Of a stretch of DNA of 64,000 bases, positions 1 through 7,834 are shown one piece after another. How positions within the stretch are numbered: the first letter of the stretch is position 1; every line of letters starts with the position of its first letter. This stretch comes from Leadbetterella sp040829825 (lineage in GTDB: Bacteria > Bacteroidota > Bacteroidia > Cytophagales > Spirosomataceae), in assembly GCF_040829825.1 (NCBI RefSeq), contig NZ_JBFOLH010000022.1, one strand, 5' to 3'. Under the pieces are notes generated by a model. That model ran no database searches and was not told the DNA's origin. It saw only the letters and a program-made list of their open reading frames with translations. The position numbers were made by a program, and so were the translations under genes.

Positions 1-73
1 TAATCTAATGGGAAACCATCATCCATATCAAACAAAATTGGTAGCGTAAATCAAATGACTTTCCCAGCAGACC

Positions 74-463
74 CTAATTAACATTATGATTTCCAGATGA
101 GTCATAATATCGACTTTGTCTGCTATTTTTAAATAAGATGCTTGATCCTTGGGGATTTCCTAGAGGGTCAAAGGCATAATTTCTTCTTAGAGGAAGATTG
201 TGTTCTGCTCTTATTTTGTTTTCAATAAAAGTGGCACATATCTCAGATTTAGGTATTGAGGCTGTATTTAAACGAAACCAAGGAGAATTGTTTAATGTTT
301 TATTCCATGAATCTTGCACATGAGCTAATTCGTGCCCCAATCCAACGAAACTAGGTCTAGAGTTTCCTGCGACCTCTTCATTATTTGGATTCCAACGAAC
401 AAAAGACCCATCCTGTGCCGCAGAGTTATTTCCATTGCTTTGAATAATCTGTACTTTTCGGTG
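74..463 (-). pseudogene. Orphan RHS tip fragment with M91-like metallopeptidase motif
   Basis: This open frame of about 130 codons has no ATG and is closed upstream by a TAG at 464-466. It reads through a G-L-G-H-E-L-A-H motif (around 325-345), the zinc-binding HExxH signature, preceded by an RWNPNN-like segment. That order fits the M91-type peptidase effector domains found at the ends of RHS and other polymorphic toxins; the family is inferred from the motif alone. There is no core region, signal peptide or plausible start, and a strong terminator hairpin lies directly upstream at 480-518. It is best read as a displaced, silent toxin tip. A TTG at 340 could start an 88-residue product, but I see no ribosome binding site supporting it. 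Confidence 0.55.
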
Positions 464-479
464 CTATTATAAAGTTATT

Positions 480-518
480 AAAAAAAATAGTCGGGGGCAT
501 GCCACGGCTATTTTTTTA
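480..518 (-). terminator. Rho-independent-type hairpin, possibly bidirectional
   Basis: An A-run plus TAG on one side pairs with CTA plus a T-run on the other, giving a stem flanked by A7/T7 tracts on both strands. It sits 26 bases downstream of the lipoprotein gene that ends at 544, so it probably ends the minus-strand transcript. It also separates that transcript from the M91-like fragment. Confidence 0.65.
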
Positions 519-543
519 ACTTACACAATTTATTGGATGGTGC

Positions 544-1152
544 CTATACATCCATTATCAAATAGCTCTCAGTCATAGCCTCCTCTCTATTTTTCCATTG
601 TATAAATAGTGTTTTATTTGACTGAATTGCAATAGAATCCACAATAAGCCCGGGATAGGCTTTAGGCAAAAGATTGATTCCGACTTTTTGTTGTTTTTTA
701 TTAATTAGGTTTTCAATAATAATTATTGAATCTTCTGTTTCCCCTTTATAGACAATTAGGGAGTCCTTCATTTTAATTATTAAAGGGTTCTCGAAATATA
801 AAGATTTTCTATCTGTCATGAGAAAAACATTTACAAAAGAGCAACTTGTTCCACAGCCTTGAGTAATGTAAATGCCTACATCTTTCTCAAAATATCCTTG
901 TGCATTTCCATCGGGAAGTATTTTTATGGTATCCATATATGGATTTTCTTTTCCTCCCCATTTCGCTAAATAAGAAATATATGCAATTTTTTCTAATTTT
1001 AAGGAAACACCCTCTTCGTTAAGCCTAAATGTACTATCAACAGCCTCAAACCTAACAGGGAAAAAGGTATTCTCCTTTAGACCTGTACCATGTTTTTCTA
1101 CGTTATTACATGACAACAAGAAGAAAAGTATGATAAAACATCCCCGCTTCAT
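544..1152 (-). CDS. Putative lipoprotein of unknown function, candidate immunity protein
   Basis: A 202-residue protein with a typical lipoprotein signal: basic start MKRG, a hydrophobic stretch, then the lipobox LLSC with cysteine near residue 15. The mature part is rich in beta-type sequence with a central QGCGTSCSF segment whose two cysteines could pair. I do not recognise the family. Its ATG lies two bases after the stop of the preceding 70-codon remnant, the close coupling usual for toxin and immunity genes, and it lies within a row of RHS debris. A lipoprotein could act as an immunity protein against an effector working in the periplasm or at the membrane; that role is inferred from position only. 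A terminator follows the gene. Confidence 0.6.
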   Translation of the reverse strand: MKRGCFIILFFLLSCNNVEKHGTGLKENTFFPVRFEAVDSTFRLNEEGVSLKLEKIAYISYLAKWGGKENPYMDTIKILPDGNAQGYFEKDVGIYITQGCGTSCSFVNVFLMTDRKSLYFENPLIIKMKDSLIVYKGETEDSIIIIENLINKKQQKVGINLLPKAYPGLIVDSIAIQSNKTLFIQWKNREEAMTESYLIMDV

Positions 1153-1154
1153 AT

Positions 1155-1367
1155 CTAGTTGTATTTATAAAATTTAAAATCCTTACTACTTACTCCTTTT
1201 ATACTTACTTCTTTTAATACTGAGGTCCACCCGGGTGCTTTAATATATGGACTATAAAAGAATAAAGCACCATTAGCTGTAACTGTTGGAGGTTCCGGTA
1301 ACGGCTCAGCTATTTGCCCGATTTTCAGGAGAGACGTTAACCTTATTTTGTAAAGGGGTTTTCCCAT
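1155..1367 (-). pseudogene. Possible C-terminal remnant of a displaced toxin
   Basis: A 70-codon frame whose start overlaps the end of the DUF1493-like gene by 25 bases. The first 15 or so residues look like a chance out-of-frame extension of that gene. The remainder, with a proline-rich EPLPEPPT stretch and then a lysine-rich tail ending in FKFYKYN, looks like the tail of a longer protein. The stop lies two bases before the ATG of the lipoprotein gene, as expected if it was once the toxin partner of that gene. No family is recognisable and it may not be expressed. Confidence 0.35.
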
Positions 1368-1675
1368 TTTTTATTTTCTGCAATCTTAAATAAATGTTCA
1401 AATGTTAGCTCGGGCTTTCGTGTAGCAATATTTAGTAAAAAACCAATTTCTCTAAATATATTAATAACAAAAAAGTTGTCATCGTAGAAATAATCAAGAT
1501 AATCATAGTCTTGCATATCTATTGCGTATTTATCAGCATATTTTTCTAAAAAGATTTCAATATCATCAGAAGCGACCCTCATTTGCCTGATTGTGTCATC
1601 TAACGATTTAGGCCTGACGCCCCAAGTCAGGTTAGCAATTTCCTTGACCTCTTTCAAAAAGATATTTCTGTCCAT
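1343..1675 (-). CDS. DUF1493-like (acyl-carrier-like) small protein, candidate immunity protein
   Basis: A 110-residue acidic protein starting MDRNIFLKEV. A longer frame reaching 1759 exists but overlaps the upstream toxin tip, so the ATG at 1675 is preferred. The segment from about residue 25 to 70 follows the DUF1493 pattern: a D-T-x-I helix, a SDDIEIFLEKYADKY stretch, then an acidic YDYLDYFYDD motif. DUF1493 proteins are small acidic domains with distant resemblance to acyl carrier proteins; they often occur near toxin loci. The ATG follows the stop of the RHS tip by a single base (TAATATG), the same junction used by the intact toxin/immunity pair at 2987-2991. I infer an immunity role for the adjacent, now frameshifted, tip. 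Confidence 0.6.
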   Translation of the reverse strand: MDRNIFLKEVKEIANLTWGVRPKSLDDTIRQMRVASDDIEIFLEKYADKYAIDMQDYDYLDYFYDDNFFVINIFREIGFLLNIATRKPELTFEHLFKIAENKKWENPFTK

Positions 1676-1676
1676 A

Positions 1677-2430
1677 TTATTTTCTTGTTTGCACGTATTG
1701 TAAAGGGATAGTTCGGCCGGTGGGAATAATAATATTCCTTGATAGAATACTACCAACATCTCTACTCATGGTCCCTAAACCATTTAGAGGGGTAGGAACT
1801 CTAAACGGTAGTTTACCTAAGTTGCCTTGTAATGCGACACTAACTGGTGTAGTCATCATATTTGATTTACCTAATACTTTTAGGCCCAAACTTGCTTTAG
1901 AAACCGGCATTACCTTTCTTGTCAGCATAGCTTCACCAACTTTTTCACTTCCGTATCCTAAGTCGTATGCCATTTCTCCAAGAGTCATATCAGGGATACC
2001 CTCTATATAATTCTCCACAGCCATACCCATATTAGCTCTCATAAAAGCTCCTTGAGCATTGGGGGATGTCATTTGCATCATATTTACAACTCCTTGTCCT
2101 AAGTTAGACCACCCCTGAGTTGTAGTTAAGCTGCCCAAAAATTGCCCGGTTTCTTGAAATCCTCCCATCACCCCCATACCAAAGGCCATGTTTGCCGGCA
2201 TTCCGGAGGCAACCTCTCTATTTGTGATAGGGTTGGATTGATTTGTTTGCCACTCTGAACCAGTCCATGTCCTTGAACCTTCTGCATTGGTTACTTCTGC
2301 CCCTACAGCATACATTTCTTTAGCTTCTTCCCCTGTGGGCAAGTAGGGCAATTACCATCTGGGTCAGTCCAAATCAGCGGATGGTTGAATACATAGCTGT
2401 AATTGGAGTAATTGTAATACAATTTAGCTC
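1677..2430 (-). pseudogene. RHS core-end fragment plus displaced tip, frameshifted
   Basis: Reading down from about 2428, one frame encodes the conserved end of an RHS core (YSNYSYVFNHPLIWTDPDGN, then CPTC). Around 2335-2342 the reading frame shifts. The continuation (TGEEAKEMYAVGAEV and onward) is in the next frame and runs open for about 220 codons to a stop at 1677. A one-base indel would restore a single RHS tip. The tip has a methionine- and glycine-rich linker and ends in GRTIPLQYVQTRK; I recognise no catalytic motif. No full RHS core precedes it: only about 28 codons of core remain, joined to a different toxin stub. It is a dead displaced cassette, followed after one base by its likely immunity gene. 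Confidence 0.7.
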
Positions 2431-2606
2431 AGGAACGTAAGTCCCATTTTGTATTATAAAATTTGCATCATTTACATAATTCTTCAAATTGTAAGAATTC
2501 TTACCAAGCGCGTCCATTACACTTTTTCCGTGCTTACCAAAATGTACTACTGCTTCATCACTGCTAAACTTCAAAAAGTTAGCTCCCGTCTTAGCAGCTC
2601 TCTAAG
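2421..2606 (-). pseudogene. Truncated polymorphic-toxin stub joined to an RHS fragment
   Basis: Immediately after the immunity gene stop at 2607, an open frame without ATG encodes about 60 residues (AAKTGANFLKF, then SSDEAVVHFGKHG, then NLKNYVNDAN and GTYVPELN). From memory this resembles the start of a toxin tip seen at the ends of Bacteroidota RHS proteins, but I cannot name the family. At PELN the similarity stops, and the DNA continues in another frame as the end of an RHS core. The stub therefore lacks its 3' half and is fused to an unrelated cassette. A TTG at 2574 gives a nominal 66-residue product, probably not functional. Confidence 0.55.
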
Positions 2607-2987
2607 CTACTCTTGTTCTACACCTATACCCTTAGCCCAAAACTCCAATTTTTGACCTTCATAAAATTCCAAATAAAAATACCCTTTGCCATCTTCTGAA
2701 ACCTCAATTAAATCCCCATTAAGTTGAGTTCTTCCTCTGTATAAATTATCAAGTGTTAACCCCTCTATTTCTTTCACATTAAAAAAATCTATTGTAGTTA
2801 TTTTGACCTCTGTAAATTTTAAGGACAATAAAAGACCATCAATCAGGTTTTTAAAAACGATTAATAATATACTATCAGAGTAAGAAATCTTTTCACAACT
2901 GTAATCATTATGAAAGTCGTAATAATGATTATTATAATCATACTGTGCTAAGTTTTTTATAAACTCTATTGATATTGCTGCTTTCAT
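2607..2987 (-). CDS. Probable immunity protein for the adjacent RHS toxin
   Basis: A 126-residue acidic, aromatic-rich protein from ATG 2987 (MKAAISIEF); an ATG at 2999 would add four residues and overlap the toxin gene. It has no signal peptide or membrane segment, so it would be cytoplasmic. The toxin stop codon and this ATG are separated by one base (TAATATG), implying translational coupling. Function is inferred from this position directly behind a toxin tip: immunity genes in polymorphic toxin systems normally sit there. The local DNA is much richer in A+T than the RHS core. No known immunity family is recognised. Confidence 0.65.
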   Translation of the reverse strand: MKAAISIEFIKNLAQYDYNNHYYDFHNDYSCEKISYSDSILLIVFKNLIDGLLLSLKFTEVKITTIDFFNVKEIEGLTLDNLYRGRTQLNGDLIEVSEDGKGYFYLEFYEGQKLEFWAKGIGVEQE

Positions 2988-2988
2988 A

Positions 2989-5900
2989 TTAGTTGCCAAA
3001 TTTTTCTAAGTATTTTCTAATTATTCTTATCTCTTGTTGTGTCATTGGAACAGCCTCTTTTGATGCTCGACTTATGCTCCGCACTTGCCCATTGAAAAAG
3101 TTCTTATTGTAAATCTGCATATGAGGCGTTGGAACATTGCCATGAGCTCTACCCGCCAAATCAAATCTTATCTGTTTCGTAGGTGTACCTAATGTGATAG
3201 AATTTTTGCCTCCATTCAATTTTACTAAGTCATCGGCCTGTTGTGCTAATGTCTTTGTGAAGTTCCCTCCCGCCTTAGCGGCATCCTTTGCCGCAAACCA
3301 TGATTTTAAGCTTGACGCTAAATTAAAAACTCCTCTTTGAAGAGCACGGATACTGCTGACAATTCCATAGGTTTCGAGCAAATTAGCGACTAAAAATTGT
3401 TCATTGACCTTCTGGGAGAGATCCATGCCGTCCATGCAGGGCGGTTGATCAGGGCCGCCACAATCTCCGCCATTACCCTGGGTTTCATATTGGGAGATGT
3501 CCGGCATATGGTTGGAAGGAAGGTTATTTCCAGATTCCCCTGCTTTTTTCCTCCCCCGCATATCCTCAAAGAACGCTGCGATATCTTCCGGGTCACTGGT
3601 TTCCAGGCCACCGTTTATTCGCACCCATTTCCCGTTAGGGTCCGTGTTAGACAGGGCATTATTCAGCGTATAGCTAAATGCAGAATACGCATAATACTGC
3701 TCCGCCATCGGATCCACCTTATCCCACCTGCCAATCGCCGGGTTATACACCCTCGCCCCAAAGTTAATCCTGTTGAGGTTAAAGGTAGATTCTTTTTCCT
3801 TCCCTTGCAACTCCCAGCGGTTCTGAACGGAATTTACTACTCCCGTACCATTTAAACGTACTCCCCAGGGGTCAAAGTCTGTGGCGGCGGTTTTTTGCAG
3901 GGCAGAGCCGTTGGCACGGAAGCTGACGCGGGTATTGCCCAGGTGATCCTGGTAATCGAATTCGTAGATCCAGGTGCCGCCGGAGTAAATGGCGCGGCCG
4001 TCAGGTACGGTCATCTGGTAGGTGCTTCCGTTTTTGAAGACAAAGATGTCGGCATACTCCCAGTATTCCCCGGTACTGTACTCGGCTTTGAGCAGCTCGT
4101 CGTTGCCATTGTAGGTGTATTTGATCCAGCGGGAGGAGGTAAGGGTGATCTCATCGGGCTGGTTGAGGTAACTGCTGTAGCTGATGTTCGTGATCTGGCT
4201 GTTGTCGTCGGTTTTGAGGCTGCCGTTATTGTAATAGGTATAGTTACCGCTACCATTGGGAATAAGGTCTACGTCATAACCGGTAGCGACGGTATCGGCC
4301 ACGTTGGTGAGGCGGTTACCACTGTAAGTATAGCGCAGGCGGTCAATGGCCCCGAAGGTAGAGGTGCCGGTTTTCCCGGAGCGGTTCAGGCCGGTGATGT
4401 TGCCGTTACGGTCATACTTCAGGTGCATCAGGTTGTAGTTTTCGCCGCTGAGGCCGGAGTAAGAAGCACTTTTGAGCCGTTGGGCCGCGTCATAGGCGAA
4501 GGTGTAGGTACGCAGGCCAACGGGGCTGTTGCTGAGCACGTGGTTCCAGTGCTGCTTGCCAATGGAGCCGTCCCAGCGCAGGGCCGTTTCGTATTCCAGC
4601 TTGTAGCTGAAGAGGTCGCCCTGGGCGGAGGCCGGCACCGCATTTTTAGAGGCATCCAGGTTAATGCCCAGCAGTCCGCCGCGCAGGTGCCAGGCCAGAT
4701 CAACAGTCTGCAGCCCGCTGATGGAGGTGCCCGAGGCCGAGTAGGAGCCGTTGGGCAGGTACTTTTTCTGCGTCATGCGCCCGGCTTCGTCGTAGGCATA
4801 GCGGATGATCTCGGTGGGAGTGGTGTTAATGCCGTGGTAGGTTTTGGTTACGCGGCCGGCATAGTCGTAGTCGTGATGCGTTTTTACATTGACGGTTCCG
4901 GTGGCAAACGGGTAGGTGACCTCTTCTTTGAGTACCTCTCCCGCAAAGTTGAACTGGTAGTTTTTGACGATCACGTTGTAATGATTGCCCACGCTTTTCT
5001 GGTGCACATGCTGGGTCTGGATCTGCCGGTTCAGGTCATCGTAATAGTAGGTGTCGGTATAGTAAACGGCATCGTTGCGGCTGTTGCGCTTGGCAATACC
5101 GGTCAGCAGTCCTTTGGCATCGGTTTTCGGACTGTAGAAAGCGCCGGTGGGTTTAAAAGCAAACTCAGAGGCGATAAAGTAGTAGTTGTCATAAAAATAG
5201 TATCGCTCTATTTCATCCTGCACGGGTTTGAGCGAAGTCGGGAAGCTGACCTCGGTATAGGCCCAGTCTACCCATTTTTCATGAATCTGAGCCTGGCTGT
5301 TAAACAGGTTCTGGGCCGCGGCGCGGGTGGTGGTTCTGGCCATTTCGCCCTTCGCAATTTCCCGGTCATGAGCATCGTACTGGTAGAAAGTCCAGCGGTT
5401 AAGAGTGAACTGGTGGGCATTTTGGGTCATGACAGGGCGGTCAGCCAGGTCATAGACAATTTCGGTCCAGCCCTCGCCGGGAATATGCTTTCGGATAACC
5501 CGGTTGCGGTCATCGTACTCGTAGGCAAAAACATATTTCTGCCATACGTCAGAATCTTTGGTGATGCCCGCGTCTAAGGCATAGGCTTCAGGCTGAAGTA
5601 CGGCCAGCAGGTTACCGCCCGGGTGAAAGATGAAATACGTGCCCAGGTCCTGGGTGCCGTCGTTCTGTGTCTTGAGGATAACGTTCCCGAAGCGGTCGGT
5701 AATTTCGCGGGTAATATTGCCCTGCTCATCGGTGAAGGTCTTCTTAAAAAGAGTGCCGGCAGGATAGTTACCGTTTCGTACAATATCGCCGGAGCTATTG
5801 ATCTCGTAAATCCTGCTCAGGACCATTTCGGCAGCACCTTCGGCGGTTTGTACCCTTTTGGTGTTGGTGGCCCAGGCCAGGCCGGGGCCATAGTTGTCGC

Positions 5901-6345
5901 GTTCGCGGTTCAGCGGCGAGTTGTCGAAGCCTGTGCTGCCTGAAGTAGAAAGCCCCTCGTGGGAGGAGTACGGCTGGTTGTCGCCATAGAAGCTTACCCC
6001 CAGGCTGTGGGTGGTGGTCTTGTAGGCGCCATCGTTAGCCGTGGTCGGTACGGGCAGGTAGTCACGTTGCATGCGGCTGTATTTGTCGTATTCGGTATAT
6101 TTCAGCACCTGGTCTTTCTGCAGGGGCGACTGCCGGTAACCCAGCGTTTGTACCGGGCGGCCCAGGCCATCGTAGTATTGAATGGTGATCAGGGCTTTGG
6201 CGGCGTCAGAAGCGTCGGCTTCTGAGGTGCTGGCTACCCGGTATTTACTATGGGTTACTGCGGTATAGCCGGCTGAAAACGTCTGTGCAGCAGCCGTAAG
6301 GCCTGCTGCCAGCAGGCCGGAGAAAATAAGCGTGAACTTTTTCAT
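2989..6345 (-). CDS. DUF6443/RHS-repeat protein with C-terminal type-24-like toxin domain
   Basis: An 1118-residue protein starting MKKFTLIFSGLLAAGLTAAAQ, a good signal peptide; the frame extends upstream to 6444 but that part overlaps the preceding gene. Residues about 30-200 are a DUF6443-type N-terminus (YDGLGRPVQTLGY, KYTEYDKYSRMQRDYLPVP). Residues 200-900 are RHS/YD repeats ending in the conserved core terminus (EFDYQDHLGNTRVSF, then INFGARVYNPAIGRWDKVDP). The last 220 residues form the variable tip. Its final 100 residues (QADDLVKLNGG, FDLAGRAHG, PTPHMQIYNKN, RASKEAVPMTQQEIRIIRKYL) resemble polymorphic toxin type 24, a putative nuclease. RHS cores form a cocoon around the toxin. The tip-coding DNA (2989 to about 3410) is clearly A+T-richer than the core, which suggests tip exchange. 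No T9SS sorting domain is visible. Confidence 0.8.
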   Translation of the reverse strand: MKKFTLIFSGLLAAGLTAAAQTFSAGYTAVTHSKYRVASTSEADASDAAKALITIQYYDGLGRPVQTLGYRQSPLQKDQVLKYTEYDKYSRMQRDYLPVPTTANDGAYKTTTHSLGVSFYGDNQPYSSHEGLSTSGSTGFDNSPLNRERDNYGPGLAWATNTKRVQTAEGAAEMVLSRIYEINSSGDIVRNGNYPAGTLFKKTFTDEQGNITREITDRFGNVILKTQNDGTQDLGTYFIFHPGGNLLAVLQPEAYALDAGITKDSDVWQKYVFAYEYDDRNRVIRKHIPGEGWTEIVYDLADRPVMTQNAHQFTLNRWTFYQYDAHDREIAKGEMARTTTRAAAQNLFNSQAQIHEKWVDWAYTEVSFPTSLKPVQDEIERYYFYDNYYFIASEFAFKPTGAFYSPKTDAKGLLTGIAKRNSRNDAVYYTDTYYYDDLNRQIQTQHVHQKSVGNHYNVIVKNYQFNFAGEVLKEEVTYPFATGTVNVKTHHDYDYAGRVTKTYHGINTTPTEIIRYAYDEAGRMTQKKYLPNGSYSASGTSISGLQTVDLAWHLRGGLLGINLDASKNAVPASAQGDLFSYKLEYETALRWDGSIGKQHWNHVLSNSPVGLRTYTFAYDAAQRLKSASYSGLSGENYNLMHLKYDRNGNITGLNRSGKTGTSTFGAIDRLRYTYSGNRLTNVADTVATGYDVDLIPNGSGNYTYYNNGSLKTDDNSQITNISYSSYLNQPDEITLTSSRWIKYTYNGNDELLKAEYSTGEYWEYADIFVFKNGSTYQMTVPDGRAIYSGGTWIYEFDYQDHLGNTRVSFRANGSALQKTAATDFDPWGVRLNGTGVVNSVQNRWELQGKEKESTFNLNRINFGARVYNPAIGRWDKVDPMAEQYYAYSAFSYTLNNALSNTDPNGKWVRINGGLETSDPEDIAAFFEDMRGRKKAGESGNNLPSNHMPDISQYETQGNGGDCGGPDQPPCMDGMDLSQKVNEQFLVANLLETYGIVSSIRALQRGVFNLASSLKSWFAAKDAAKAGGNFTKTLAQQADDLVKLNGGKNSITLGTPTKQIRFDLAGRAHGNVPTPHMQIYNKNFFNGQVRSISRASKEAVPMTQQEIRIIRKYLEKFGN

Positions 6346-6352
6346 GATCAGG

Positions 6353-7834
6353 TTATGGGTTAATAGTGGCGTAATTGTACCGGTACAGGTCGGTGATATT
6401 ACCGTTATTGTCTTTCGCGCTTCTGAGCCGCAGCAGGCCGTCATAGGTGTATGAAGTCAGTGTACCCTGTGGCGAAACCGTGGCACTGAGACCTACATGC
6501 GGCCGGTGCGCATACCAGGTGATCATGCCGTAGGGAAAAGATGCCTGAAGGTTGCGGATACGGGTGGTTTCAGTAGAGGTAAAGACCGGTACACTCATAT
6601 TGGCAGGAGTGATACCGGCCGTGGTCATGGCTGCATCGGCATCTGTTTTAGACACATTTCTCATCTCGGCAATCAGCAGGGAAGAATTATAGCCCCATAC
6701 CAGGGCCACAGAGATCTTTTTGTCGTCGAGGTAATAGGCCAGCGGTTTACCGTTGGTAGCGTAGTCGGTGTAAGTAACGCGGCGTTGCCATATTCCTCCC
6801 GCCGGGGCGTTCCAGATCTCTTTCAGGAGTATATTATTGGTAAACCCCCGCGCATTGGTTCCGGGAAACAGGCTGAATACCCGTTCTTCACTGTAAACAG
6901 TATAGTTTACAGAAGATACGCTATGGAAAATAAACGTATTTAGCGGAATGTTAAGCATATTCCGGGCTGCCAAAGCCGCAGAACCGGGGTCGGGAGAGGA
7001 AGAATAGGGATAAAAATATATTTCCCATATTGTTTCTCCGGTTCTGCTGCTAAGCGTTTCTTTTGAACTGACCAGCAGGTTAGAAGTGTAGGAGGTGTTT
7101 TCAATGGTACGGACGCCGTCTTTCACCGATCGTTTCTGAACAGGGAGTTTGATACCGGAATGGTAAGTTACAGGCAGATATTTGATAGACGGTTTAGAGG
7201 GTTGGTAAGTAGTAGGGCAGGGGACACTGCTTCCGACCACGTTATCGAAAATAAAAGGATTGGTGACAAATGCGGCGGCAAGCTGGCTATTGGTGGCCAG
7301 TTCACTGTATTCAAGTGTATCTGCCGCTACCAGCAGGTTGTCTTTGTTGTAAACGGCTTTGCTGAGCAGGTTGCCCCTGAGCCAGGGTTTTACGGTTCGG
7401 GTAGCATAATTGATATCGGTAACAATGACATCGGCTGTAAAATCAAAATTGTATACATTACGGCCGTTCTTCTGGGTGTCAGATGACTCTTCGAAAAATT
7501 CGGTAACGGCCGTGTAGTAGATTACTGCGGCGTCCATGGTGTAAATAGACGTATTGGGGCCATCCTGGGTAAAAGTGGCCTGTTTGGCAGAGGAACCGGG
7601 CGGGCTGGGCGGGTCAAACGGGCCCCTGGTGTAGTCAAGATCCTGCAGTAAGGGTTGCTGGGGGTCGTTGGGTTTCCAATTGGTGGCAATTAACCCTACA
7701 CCCGCGCCGTCAGAAGAGGAGTATTCATACCTTTTAAGCGTGCTTTTGCTCCCGGTTGTACTTTTGATCGATTTTACTCTCAATCCTGCGCCATACTTCT
7801 CCGTACCCAGAAACTTGTATTTATTGGTTTCATA
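6353..7834 (-). pseudogene. RHS-partner (SpvB/YD-like) protein, 3' part of a broken gene
   Basis: Starting after an in-frame TAA at 7835-7837, this frame reads YETNKYKFLGTEKYGAGLRVKSI and continues for about 490 codons to a stop seven bases before the RHS start codon. It contains beta-rich repeats and ends with YD-type repeats (TSYTYDGLLRLRSAKDNNGNI). The nominal start at 7783 lies mid-domain. It is the C-terminal half of the large protein that in many Bacteroidota precedes the DUF6443 RHS protein. The N-terminal half is the neighbouring frame at 7830-8978. In intact relatives, as I remember the family, about a hundred residues or more lie between the two segments, so an internal deletion plus frameshift is likely. 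The two halves might still be translated separately. Confidence 0.65.

Noticed and set aside
3895..5577. 560-codon open frame on the plus strand
   Set aside because: It lies wholly antisense to the RHS core; its valine/glycine-rich sequence is what the complement of RHS repeats in GC-rich DNA gives. No ribosome binding site or known domain.
6346..6444. N-terminal extension of the RHS gene frame
   Set aside because: It overlaps the end of the partner gene and would place the clear signal peptide inside the protein; ATG 6345 fits better.
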